Positions 1-6,203 of a stretch of 8,475 nt of DNA are shown here, one piece after another; position 1 is the first letter of the stretch, and every line of letters starts with the position of its first letter. The position numbers and the translations under genes are program-made. The notes beneath the pieces are model-generated. The model was not told the DNA's origin and did not search any database. It saw only the letters and a list, made by a program, of their open reading frames with translations. The DNA is from an uncultured Oscillospiraceae bacterium (GTDB lineage: Bacteria; Bacillota; Clostridia; Oscillospirales; Acutalibacteraceae), in NCBI GenBank assembly GCA_900540305.1, contig UQFL01000070.1, forward strand, positions 1-8,475, in the 5' to 3' direction.

Positions 1-2
1 GC

Positions 3-332
3 AAAGAAGTAGGTATGAGCGATGAATTCCATACAGTAGCGGCTTGTGCATCACCTACAGGATTAACAGCCAAAGTTGTTTCAGACAATGAAATCTCTGT
101 AACTTGGGATGTGGGTTCAGCACACGGCTATTATCTTGAATGGTCAACAGACCCGACATTTGCAACAAACAAGCAGAGTGCAAATCTTGTAGGCGTTAAC
201 AACACAAGTAAAACTATCAAGGTTAACGGCAACGCAGATAAATATTATGTCCGTGTAAGACTTTGGAGATATTGGGAAGACGGTTATGTTTACGGCAGTT
301 TCTCTCAGGCTTTGAAAGTTGAAAACGCTTAA
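3..332 (+). CDS. C-terminal fragment of a fibronectin type III domain protein (5' end missing)
   Basis: The reading frame is open to the left edge and ends at TAA 330-332. An internal ATG at 15 has no ribosome binding site and lies just ahead of a domain that looks like the end of a longer protein, so I read this as a 3' fragment. About 90 residues fit one fibronectin type III domain: a start of the type SPTGLTAKVVSDNEISVTWD, then GYYLEWSTDPTF, then KYYVRVRLWRYW, and a closing SFSQALKV strand. The conserved Trp of strand B and the YYVRVR strand F are visible. FN3 domains at the ends of bacterial proteins are common in secreted or cell-surface enzymes and adhesins, where they act as spacers or binding modules. 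Location and overall function cannot be told because the N-terminal part is off the window. The gene ends 9 bp before a strong terminator. Confidence 0.8.
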   Translation, partial: KEVGMSDEFHTVAACASPTGLTAKVVSDNEISVTWDVGSAHGYYLEWSTDPTFATNKQSANLVGVNNTSKTIKVNGNADKYYVRVRLWRYWEDGYVYGSFSQALKVENA

Positions 333-340
333 ATAAAAAA

Positions 341-370
341 TAAAACGGACGGTTTCACCGTCCGTTTTTT
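341..370. terminator. Bidirectional intrinsic terminator between convergent genes
   Basis: A perfect 9-bp stem (345-353 with 357-365, ACGGACGGT/ACCGTCCGT) encloses a 3-base loop. It is followed by a T run on the plus strand (365-370) and preceded by an A-rich run (331-345) that becomes a T-rich tract on the minus strand. It can end the FN3 gene on the plus strand and the radical SAM/phosphatase operon on the minus strand. Confidence 0.9.
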
Positions 371-388
371 CTTTGCATTATTTTAAGT

Positions 389-1276
389 CTATAATTTATT
401 TATTGCATTTAAAACTTTTTTCTTATCTGCACTCCATAAAGGGGCAATTAAATCCATTTTTGCGCCGTCTCCAGTAAGTCTGTGGATAACTATATTTTTC
501 GGTATTATTTCTACGCATGACTTAATAATATCAAGGTATTCTTCCATTGAAAGAGCGGAAAACAAGCCGTTTTGATAATCTTTTTCAAGGTCTGTGCCTT
601 TCAAAATATGAAGTAACTGAAGCTTGATTCCGTCTATTCCGCTGTCGCAAACATATTTTACGCTTTCGAGTATATCTTCTTTGCTTTCAAAAGGCAGTCC
701 GATTATAAGATGAACAACTATATTTATGCCTATATTTTTTAAATTTCTAACAGCTTCATCATAGACATTAAGAGAGTATCCACGCCTGATATATTTTGCT
801 GTTTTTTCGTGAATCGTCTGCAACCCGAGTTCAACCATAACAGGCTTGATTTTGTTTATTTCTTTTAGAAGACTTAATACTTCACTGCTCAGACAGTCGG
901 GTCTCGTGGCTATTGAAAGCATAACAATATCGGGATGATTTACAGCTTCAAAATACTTTTCTCTAAGCACATCAATGGGGCCGTAAGTATTCGTAAAAGC
1001 CTGAAAATAGGCAATATATTTACCGCTTTTAATTTTTTTCTCTACTCTTTTTTTGCCGTTTTCAATCTGCTGTGTAATAGAGAGAAAGGGGCTTTCCGCA
1101 AAATCTCCGCTGCCGCCGGCAGAACAGAAAATACATCCTCTTGTATCAATAGTTCCGTCCCGGTTGGGGCAGGTGAATCCCCCATTAATGCTTATCTTAT
1201 AAACCTTGCAGCCGAATTTGTTGCGAAGGTATTGATTAAAGCTGTAATATTCCATTTGCTGTTTCCAAAAATTCAT
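389..1276 (-). CDS. TIGR01212/YhcC-type radical SAM protein
   Basis: This is a 295-residue radical SAM protein of the YhcC (E. coli) / YtqA (B. subtilis) family, a relative of the Elp3-type enzymes. The [4Fe-4S]-binding cysteines are C36, C48 and C51 in a CX11CX2C pattern (segment CPNRDGTIDTRGCIFC), followed by the family's GGSGDFAESP. Other recognisable blocks are YIAYFQAFTNTYGPI, IATRPDCLSS, VELGLQTIHEKTAKYIRRGY and HLIIGLPFESKEDILESV. The protein is cytoplasmic and should cleave S-adenosylmethionine reductively. The substrate of this subfamily is not something I can state; an RNA-modification role is an inference from Elp3 similarity. Start choice is open: the ATG at 1276 overlaps the upstream phosphatase gene by 41 bp and has only a weak GGAA 15 bases upstream, while M8 (ATG at 1255) has GGAAA six bases upstream and would cut the overlap to 20 bp. 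It is probably translated from the phosphatase mRNA. Confidence 0.93.
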   Translation of the reverse strand: MNFWKQQMEYYSFNQYLRNKFGCKVYKISINGGFTCPNRDGTIDTRGCIFCSAGGSGDFAESPFLSITQQIENGKKRVEKKIKSGKYIAYFQAFTNTYGPIDVLREKYFEAVNHPDIVMLSIATRPDCLSSEVLSLLKEINKIKPVMVELGLQTIHEKTAKYIRRGYSLNVYDEAVRNLKNIGINIVVHLIIGLPFESKEDILESVKYVCDSGIDGIKLQLLHILKGTDLEKDYQNGLFSALSMEEYLDIIKSCVEIIPKNIVIHRLTGDGAKMDLIAPLWSADKKKVLNAINKL

Positions 1277-2021
1277 TTAGATTTGTTTTGTTTCCGCAGG
1301 CATATGACTGTATTTTAGAACAGTCGATTTCGCCGTTTGCAACGGTGCGGCAGATACCGCCTGCCTCTCTTAGAATAACTGTTGCACCAGCATAATCCCA
1401 TGGCCTTAAAATAAGCTCGTAATACAAGTCAGCTTTTCCCGATGCTACATAGCAAATATCAAGAGCGGCGCTGCCCGTTCTTCTTACCTCAATGCATTTA
1501 TAGAAAATCTCTTCGGTGAGTTCAAATGTCTTGTGGGCAAGTTCGTGCTCATAAGGGCAGGTTCCGAAAAGAACAAGGCTGTTTGTCAAAGGCGCATTTG
1601 AAACCTCTATTTTTTCTCCGTTTAGGTAAGCACCGCAGCCTTTTTCTGCGTAATAAATATTATTTTTATCGGGGTCGTAAACTACACCCATAATGAGTTC
1701 TTTATCAAGAGCAAGCCCAACCGATATTGCACTGTGCTGAAAACCCTTTATGAAATTTGTTGTGCCGTCAATAGGGTCTATTATAAAACAGTAGCCGTCT
1801 TTAAGTTCTTTTTCTCCCTCTTCTTCTTCGCCGAGAAATGAACAGTCTGGGATGATTTCGCTCATTTTTTTGAAAATAAAATCTTGTATATCTTTGTCAA
1901 ACTGTGTAACAAGATTTACATTGCTTCCTTTTTCCTTCGCTTCAATATGACCCTTTGCACTCTTGTATATTTCACCTGCGGCTTTTACCGCTTCAATTAT
2001 TTTTTTAAGAGTATCGCTCAT
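1236..2021 (-). CDS. Inositol monophosphatase family phosphatase (SuhB-like)
   Basis: This is a 261-residue protein, the usual length for the inositol-monophosphatase superfamily of Mg2+-dependent, lithium-sensitive phosphatases. The metal site is complete: GEE at 64-66, the signature DPIDGTTNF at 82-90 (D82, D85 as ligands), and WDYAGATVILREAGG at 208-222 (D209 as ligand). The last motif reads WDYAGA instead of the common WDxAAG, a conservative change. It probably hydrolyses a sugar or inositol monophosphate in the cytoplasm; the family also includes 3'-phosphoadenosine-5'-phosphate and fructose-1,6-bisphosphate phosphatases, so the substrate is not settled. The ATG at 2019-2021 is preceded by GGAGTG six bases upstream. 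It is the first gene of a minus-strand operon, overlapping the start of the radical SAM gene, and has a plausible promoter in the divergent gap. Confidence 0.93.
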   Translation of the reverse strand: MSDTLKKIIEAVKAAGEIYKSAKGHIEAKEKGSNVNLVTQFDKDIQDFIFKKMSEIIPDCSFLGEEEEGEKELKDGYCFIIDPIDGTTNFIKGFQHSAISVGLALDKELIMGVVYDPDKNNIYYAEKGCGAYLNGEKIEVSNAPLTNSLVLFGTCPYEHELAHKTFELTEEIFYKCIEVRRTGSAALDICYVASGKADLYYELILRPWDYAGATVILREAGGICRTVANGEIDCSKIQSYACGNKTNLNEFLETANGILQL

Positions 2022-2052
2022 TTAATTCACTCCAAAATCTTATTTTAAAATC

Positions 2053-2080
2053 ATTTTATCATATCACGAAAAAATATCAA
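2053..2080 (-). promoter_or_regulatory. Putative promoter of the phosphatase/radical SAM operon
   Basis: Read on the minus strand, a TTGATA -35 (2075-2080) is followed by a 16-bp spacer and TAAAAT (-10, 2053-2058). A TG dinucleotide one base upstream gives an extended -10 (TGATAAAAT). The start site would fall roughly 25 bases upstream of the phosphatase ATG, leaving room for the GGAGTG ribosome binding site at 2028-2033. Confidence 0.55.
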
Positions 2081-2086
2081 TATAAA
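2081..2086 (+). promoter_or_regulatory. Possible -10 element of murT-gatD, very close to the start codon
   Basis: TATAAA sits six bases before the murT ATG, inside an AT-rich tract. If used, transcription would begin at or next to the ATG, giving a leaderless message; this would fit the missing Shine-Dalgarno sequence. No convincing -35 lies 16-18 bp upstream, so this is weak. A second candidate -10 (TATCAT, 2057-2062) would give a short leader with no ribosome binding site. Confidence 0.25.
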
Positions 2087-2092
2087 TTAAAT

Positions 2093-3397
2093 ATGATTAT
2101 TACACTGTTAATTGCGCGTATGTGCTCAAAAATACTGCGCCTTATAGGAAAAGGCGCAACAACATTTCCCGGGAAAATTGCTCTTTATTTAAAAAAGGAT
2201 ATTCTGAAAGTGCTTTCTCAGAATGTTAGGGTAATTATGGTTACAGGGACAAACGGCAAAACAACAACATCTCGAATTATTGAAGAGGGGCTAAACAGAG
2301 CAGGGCTTGATTGCTTCTTGAACCGCTCAGGAGCAAATCTGATTACGGGTATAACCGCGGCGTTTATTGAGAACTGTGATTTAAAAGGCAGGTGCAAAAA
2401 GAAATACGCTGTTATTGAGTGTGATGAAAACGCACTTAAAAAGGTAAGCCGTTACATTGATGCCGAAATACTTGTTGTAACAAATATATTCAGAGACCAG
2501 CTTGACCGTTACGGAGAAGTTATGACAACTCTTTCATCAATTAAACAGGGTGCTGATAATATGAAAAATGCACTGCTTGTTTTAAATGCCGATGACCCTA
2601 TGTCGTTCAGCCTTTCACGCTCAGGTTCCAAATATGTTTCTTTCGGTATAGATAATTCTCTTTCTCTCGGTGGGAAAGGGGAGAATGAATATTGCGTGTT
2701 CTGCCATACGCCTTACAGATATTCGTTTAGAACCTACTGCCAGCTTGGCGGGTTTGAATGCGAAAAATGCGGTTATAAGAGAGAAAAACCGAATTATTCT
2801 GCCGTTCAAATAATCGACCTTTTTCCCGATTATTCAACAGTATTCGCAGATTTGAACGGCAAGTCCGCTTTGCTTAAAGTGAATCTTGCAGGCGTCTATA
2901 ATATATATAATGCGCTTGCCGCCGCTGCGGCATTGTCACGCTTCGGTCTTTCGGTACCGCAGATTGAAAATTCACTATCATCTTTCGGCGGAGCTTTCGG
3001 CAGAATGGAGAATTTCGGCAAAACAAGAATGTTACTTGTAAAAAATCCCGCAGGATTTACACAGACAATGAGTTATGTTTCAAGCCTTAAAGCGCAAAAT
3101 CTTATTTTTGTATTGAATGATAATGACGCAGATGGGCGTGATGTTTCGTGGATATGGGATGCGGAGATTGTAATACCGCAGCCGGTGAAGCATATTTACA
3201 CTTTCGGTATACGCTCAGGCGATATGGCGCTTCGGCTTAAATATGCGGGCTATTCGCCTGAAATAATTAAAAACTATTCTCAATTTTATGAGCTGACTGA
3301 TAAGGATAACACCGTTATTGTTCCTACTTATACGGCGATGATGGCTATAAGACCGTACCTTGCAAAAAAATTTAGAAAGGACGATTTTTGGAAATGA
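2093..3397 (+). CDS. murT: Lipid II isoglutaminyl synthase, Mur-ligase-like subunit MurT
   Basis: MurT pairs with GatD to amidate the alpha-carboxyl of D-Glu at position 2 of the lipid II stem peptide, giving D-isoglutamine. MurT binds ATP and the lipid substrate and GatD supplies ammonia. The 434-residue length matches the family. The Mur ligase P-loop is VTGTNGKTTTS (50-60), and TNIFRDQLDRYGE (130-142) is a family hallmark. The MurT-specific zinc ribbon is intact: C201-x2-C204 and C223-x2-C226, inserted in the central domain. The C-terminal DUF1727 part carries DGRDVSWIWD (347-356), the region from which MurT is thought to donate an acidic residue to the GatD glutaminase site. The protein acts at the cytoplasmic face of the membrane. 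Its stop overlaps the start of gatD, as expected for a stoichiometric complex. No Shine-Dalgarno sequence precedes the ATG at 2093, and no better start with one is visible (next Met at 2120). Confidence 0.95.
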   Translation: MIITLLIARMCSKILRLIGKGATTFPGKIALYLKKDILKVLSQNVRVIMVTGTNGKTTTSRIIEEGLNRAGLDCFLNRSGANLITGITAAFIENCDLKGRCKKKYAVIECDENALKKVSRYIDAEILVVTNIFRDQLDRYGEVMTTLSSIKQGADNMKNALLVLNADDPMSFSLSRSGSKYVSFGIDNSLSLGGKGENEYCVFCHTPYRYSFRTYCQLGGFECEKCGYKREKPNYSAVQIIDLFPDYSTVFADLNGKSALLKVNLAGVYNIYNALAAAAALSRFGLSVPQIENSLSSFGGAFGRMENFGKTRMLLVKNPAGFTQTMSYVSSLKAQNLIFVLNDNDADGRDVSWIWDAEIVIPQPVKHIYTFGIRSGDMALRLKYAGYSPEIIKNYSQFYELTDKDNTVIVPTYTAMMAIRPYLAKKFRKDDFWK

Positions 3398-4113
3398 TTC
3401 TTGAAGTAGCGCATCTTTATCCCGATTTGCTCAATTTGTACGGAGATTCGGGAAATGTCCGCTGTATTCAAAAAAGGTGCGAGTGGCGCAATATTGAGTG
3501 CCGTGTGCATCCTCTTGTATCGGGTACGGATTTTAAATTTGAAAATTACGATTTAATCTTTATAGGCGGAGGGCAGGACAGCGAACAGTCCGTAGTACTC
3601 GGCGATTTAACAGACCGTAAAATAAATTCTCTGCAAAATGCGGTAAATGCGTCAAAAACCGTTCTTGCAATCTGCGGCGGCTATCAGCTTCTCGGAAAAT
3701 ACTATGAAACGCACGACGGCAAGCGTATGAATTTTACGGGGATAATTGATTTTTATACTGTCGGCAGGGAAAAGAGATTGATAGGTAATTATGAATTTAA
3801 AACAAAAGACAAAATCAGAATTATAGGTTTTGAAAATCATTCGGGGCGCACATATCTCGGAGAGGGCGTTTCTCCCCTCGGCAGAGTTATTAAAGGTTTT
3901 GGGAATAACGGCAAAGACAGGACTGAGGGAGTAAGATTTAAAAATACCTTTTGCAGTTACTGCCACGGACCTATGCTGCCGAAAAATCCCGATTTTGCCG
4001 ATTTGCTTATAAAATCAGCCCTTGAAACAAAGTACGGAAAAGCTCAGCTTGAGCCGCTTGACTGCACACTTGAGGTTCTTGCAAGAAAGCAGGTCAGAGA
4101 CCTGTATATTTGA
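3388..4113 (+). CDS. gatD: Lipid II isoglutaminyl synthase, glutaminase subunit GatD
   Basis: This is a class I (triad-type) glutamine amidotransferase of the CobB/CobQ-like group that hydrolyses glutamine and passes ammonia to MurT. Visible landmarks are LYPDLLNLYGDSGN near the N-terminus, the oxyanion segment FIGGGQDSEQ (58-67), the nucleophile elbow AICGGYQLLG with C96, GFENHSGRTYLG (147-158), and CHGPMLPKNP with the catalytic H193. Spacing between Cys and His agrees with known GatD proteins (C94/H189 in S. aureus). Two starts are possible: TTG at 3388, with AAGGA (3377-3381) six bases upstream, or ATG at 3394, whose ATGA overlaps the murT stop but which is 12 bases from the same AAGGA. 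I chose the TTG because of spacing; the proteins differ by two residues. Translational coupling to murT is likely in either case. No strong terminator follows. Confidence 0.95.
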   Translation: MEMILEVAHLYPDLLNLYGDSGNVRCIQKRCEWRNIECRVHPLVSGTDFKFENYDLIFIGGGQDSEQSVVLGDLTDRKINSLQNAVNASKTVLAICGGYQLLGKYYETHDGKRMNFTGIIDFYTVGREKRLIGNYEFKTKDKIRIIGFENHSGRTYLGEGVSPLGRVIKGFGNNGKDRTEGVRFKNTFCSYCHGPMLPKNPDFADLLIKSALETKYGKAQLEPLDCTLEVLARKQVRDLYI

Positions 4114-4171
4114 AATTTGCATACGCTGAGCAAGGCTTTTATATTATAGTAAATAATTTTAAAAATTTTTC

Positions 4172-4200
4172 TTGATTTTAGGGTTTGTGTGTGGTAATAT
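4172..4200 (+). promoter_or_regulatory. Promoter of rpsB-tsf
   Basis: TTGATT (-35, 4172-4177) and TAATAT (-10, 4195-4200) are separated by exactly 17 bp. TG at 4192-4193 makes an extended -10. An AT-rich tract (4141-4171) immediately upstream could act as an UP element, as expected for a ribosomal protein operon. The predicted start near 4207 would give a leader of about 118 bases. Confidence 0.7.
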
Positions 4201-4207
4201 ATTTCAG

Positions 4208-4324
4208 CATAGATAAATCTGAAAGTCTGTGCAGACCACACGCAGCGTTTTAATCCCAAGGTTACAGATTGTGGGATTTTGCCATAGGCGCGGCGGAGGA
4301 TTAACCTTAAAGGAGGAAAAATCA
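4208..4324 (+). promoter_or_regulatory. Structured 5' leader of rpsB, candidate autoregulatory element
   Basis: The leader between the predicted transcription start and the rpsB ATG has several possible helices. GTCT/AGAC (4225-4228 with 4233-4236) forms a small hairpin. AATCCCA (4252-4258) pairs perfectly with TGGGATT (4272-4278). TTAATCC (4250-4256) can instead pair with GGATTAA (4298-4304), and AAGGTTA (4258-4264) with TAACCTT (4302-4308), the segment immediately before the ribosome binding site AGGAGG (4311-4316; 8 bases to ATG). In E. coli, S2 represses its own operon through the rpsB leader; a similar role here is inference. I do not recognise it as a named RNA family, and there is no convincing terminator within it. 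Confidence 0.5.
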
Positions 4325-5074
4325 ATGGCAAATGTAGTTTCAATGAAACAGCTTTTAGAAGCAGGTGTTCATTTCGGACACCAGACAAGAAGATGGAACC
4401 CCAAAATGGCTGAGTACATCTTCACAGAGCGTAACGGCATCTATATCATCGACCTTCAGAAAACAGTTAAGAAGCTTGATGAAGCTTATATGTTCGTTCG
4501 CGATCTTGCTGCAGAAGGCGGCTCAATCATTTTCGTAGGCACAAAGAAGCAGGCTCAGGAGTCTGTTAAGGAAGAGGCTGAGCGTTGCGCAATGCCTTAT
4601 GTAAACGCTCGTTGGCTCGGCGGTATGCTTACAAACTTTAAGACAATCCGTGGCCGTGTTGCTCGTCTTGCTCAACTCAAGAAGATGCAGGAGGACGGCA
4701 CTTTCGATCTTCTTCCCAAGAAGGAAGTTGCAGGTCTTGAACTTGAAATCGAAAAGCTTGAGAAGTATCTCGGCGGCATCACAGAAATGAAGAAGATTCC
4801 GGATGCTATGTTCATCGTTGACCCCCGCAAGGAGAGAATCGCTGTATCAGAGGCTATCAAACTCGGTCTTCCCATCGTTGCTATTGTTGATACAAACTGC
4901 GATCCCGATGAAATCGACTATGTTATCCCCGGAAACGATGACGCTATCCGTGCAGTAAAGCTTATTGCAGGCGCAATGGCTAGCGCAGTTATCGAGGGTA
5001 GAGACGGTCAGGACACAGCTGACGAAGCTGCTGAAGCTCCCGCAGAGGAAGCTGCTGAAGAGGCTGCTGAATAA
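4325..5074 (+). CDS. rpsB: 30S ribosomal protein S2
   Basis: S2 is a structural protein of the small ribosomal subunit, located at the head-body junction and needed for S1 or leader binding in many bacteria. The 249-residue protein carries both family signatures: MKQLLEAGVHFG (7-18) and a second block at 159-183 that begins PDAMFIVDPRKER and ends GLP. The conserved TRRWNPKM follows the first signature. The last 23 residues (227-249) are an Ala/Glu-rich acidic tail lacking in the shortest homologues and common in clostridial S2. ATG 4325 is chosen because AGGAGG sits 8 bases upstream and the protein then starts MANVVSMKQ as in homologues; the frame is open further upstream to a GTG at 4229, but that lies in the leader. 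It is cotranscribed with tsf, 47 bp downstream. Confidence 0.98.
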   Translation: MANVVSMKQLLEAGVHFGHQTRRWNPKMAEYIFTERNGIYIIDLQKTVKKLDEAYMFVRDLAAEGGSIIFVGTKKQAQESVKEEAERCAMPYVNARWLGGMLTNFKTIRGRVARLAQLKKMQEDGTFDLLPKKEVAGLELEIEKLEKYLGGITEMKKIPDAMFIVDPRKERIAVSEAIKLGLPIVAIVDTNCDPDEIDYVIPGNDDAIRAVKLIAGAMASAVIEGRDGQDTADEAAEAPAEEAAEEAAE

Positions 5075-5121
5075 TAATATTTCGTATATTTAATACATTA
5101 ATATATATTGGAGGAAGAAAT

Positions 5122-6060
5122 ATGACTTTTACAGCTCAGGATGTAAAGGCGCTCCGTGAAAAGACGGGCGTAGGTATGATGGAATGCAAAAAGGCTCTTA
5201 CCGAAGCAGGCGGAGATATGGACAAGGCTATCGATTACCTTCGTGAAAGAGGACTTGCAGCTGCTCAGAAAAAGGCTACAAGAATTGCTGCTGAGGGTAT
5301 CGTTCTTGCTTACTCAGACGACGCTGCTAAGAAGGGCGTTATTATAGAAGTTAACTCAGAAACAGACTTCGTTGCTAAAAACGATAAGTTTGTTGATTTC
5401 GTTACAGATTGTGCAAAGACAATCATCGCAACAGGCGTTTCAACTGTCGAAGAGCTTGCTGCTGCTGAATATATGGGCACAGGCAGAACTGTAACAGAAG
5501 TTCTTAACGATCTCATCCTTGCAATCGGCGAGAATATGAAAATTCGTCGTTTTGAGGTTATGGACGGCGTTCTTGCAACTTACATCCATGCAGGCGGTTC
5601 AGTAGGCGTTATGGTTGGCTTTGATGTTGCTGACGATGCAAAGGCTGCTGCTCCCGAGTTCAAGGATATGGGCAAAAATGTTGCAATGCAGATTGCAGCT
5701 ATGAGCCCCGCATATCTTGATGAAGCATCTGTTCCTGCTGAAGTTATTGAGCATGAAAAGAGCATCCTTGCTTCTCAGATGAAGGAAGACCCCAAAATGG
5801 CTTCTAAGCCTGAGGCTGTTCTTGCTAAAATCGCAGAGGGCAAAATGGGCAAGTACTACAAAGAGAACTGCCTTGTTGATCAGGAATTCGTTCGCGGCGA
5901 CCTCTTCGAGGGTAGCGTAAAGGGCTATGTTGATTCTGTTGCTAAGACTCTTGGCACTGAAATCAAAGTTAACGGCTTCATCCGTATGACAAGAGGCGAA
6001 GGCCTTGAAAAGCGCCAGGAAAACTTTGCAGAGGAAATCGCAAAGCAGATCAACGGCTAA
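5122..6060 (+). CDS. tsf: Translation elongation factor Ts
   Basis: EF-Ts is the guanine nucleotide exchange factor that regenerates EF-Tu-GTP from EF-Tu-GDP in the cytoplasm. The 312-residue protein begins with the UBA-like domain (about 4-55; VKALREKTGVGMMECKKAL, GDMDKAIDYLRERG) and continues with the hallmark SETDFVAKND (79-88), whose TDFVA loop inserts into EF-Tu to displace Mg2+. Two dimerisation/core subdomains follow, including IGENMKIRRFE and YIHAGGSVGVMV, and a C-terminal module with VDQEFVR. Length is slightly above B. subtilis EF-Ts. The ATG has GGAGG seven bases upstream (5110-5114). It follows rpsB in the near-universal bacterial order and is ended by a strong terminator. Nothing looks damaged. 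Confidence 0.98.
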   Translation: MTFTAQDVKALREKTGVGMMECKKALTEAGGDMDKAIDYLRERGLAAAQKKATRIAAEGIVLAYSDDAAKKGVIIEVNSETDFVAKNDKFVDFVTDCAKTIIATGVSTVEELAAAEYMGTGRTVTEVLNDLILAIGENMKIRRFEVMDGVLATYIHAGGSVGVMVGFDVADDAKAAAPEFKDMGKNVAMQIAAMSPAYLDEASVPAEVIEHEKSILASQMKEDPKMASKPEAVLAKIAEGKMGKYYKENCLVDQEFVRGDLFEGSVKGYVDSVAKTLGTEIKVNGFIRMTRGEGLEKRQENFAEEIAKQING

Positions 6061-6075
6061 TTAATATAAAATTTT

Positions 6076-6108
6076 AAGAGCATCTCATCTGAGGTGCTCT
6101 TTTTTTAT
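6076..6108 (+). terminator. Intrinsic terminator of rpsB-tsf
   Basis: An 11-bp stem (6076-6086 with 6091-6101, AAGAGCATCTC/GAGGTGCTCTT, one G-T wobble) with a four-base loop ATCT is followed by a T run and further T-rich sequence. It starts 15 bases after the tsf stop. Confidence 0.92.
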
Positions 6109-6140
6109 TTTATGTATAGCTATATAATTGTTGTAATATA

Positions 6141-6169
6141 TTTACAAAATGGTTCGTTTGTGATATATT
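6141..6169 (+). promoter_or_regulatory. Putative promoter of the LRR/Cys-repeat surface protein gene
   Basis: TTTACA (-35, 6141-6146) and TATATT (-10, 6164-6169) are spaced by 17 bp, with TG at 6161-6162 giving an extended -10. The predicted start near 6176 leaves a short leader containing GGAAAGG (6187-6193), ten bases before the ATG at 6204. The gene follows the tsf terminator, so it needs its own promoter. Confidence 0.6.
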
Positions 6170-6203
6170 TAATTTGTATAAAATTTGGAAAGGCTATGCT
6201 GTT

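Noticed and set aside
935..1318. Plus-strand 127-residue open frame
   Set aside because: It lies antisense to the radical SAM and phosphatase genes, has no ribosome binding site and shows no recognisable domain; it is a shadow of the real minus-strand frames.
4114..4171. Terminator after gatD
   Set aside because: Only a 3-4 bp AGC/GCT stem before TTTT and an AT-only inverted stretch are present; neither is strong enough to call.
4252..4280. Transcription attenuator in the rpsB leader
   Set aside because: The AATCCCA/TGGGATT stem is short with a 13-base loop and is followed by too few T residues for a convincing terminator.
4229..4324. Upstream GTG as start of rpsB (32 extra residues)
   Set aside because: No ribosome binding site before it, the extra residues do not belong to S2, and the ATG at 4325 has AGGAGG at ideal spacing and the family N-terminus.
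4044..4388. Minus-strand 114-residue open frame across the rpsB promoter and leader
   Set aside because: It overlaps gatD, the rpsB promoter, leader and rpsB start on the other strand, and its translation looks like reverse-strand noise.
6174..6203. TTG at 6174 as start of the LRR protein
   Set aside because: It lacks a ribosome binding site, lies at or before the predicted transcript start, and would place ten residues ahead of a textbook signal peptide that begins at ATG 6204.
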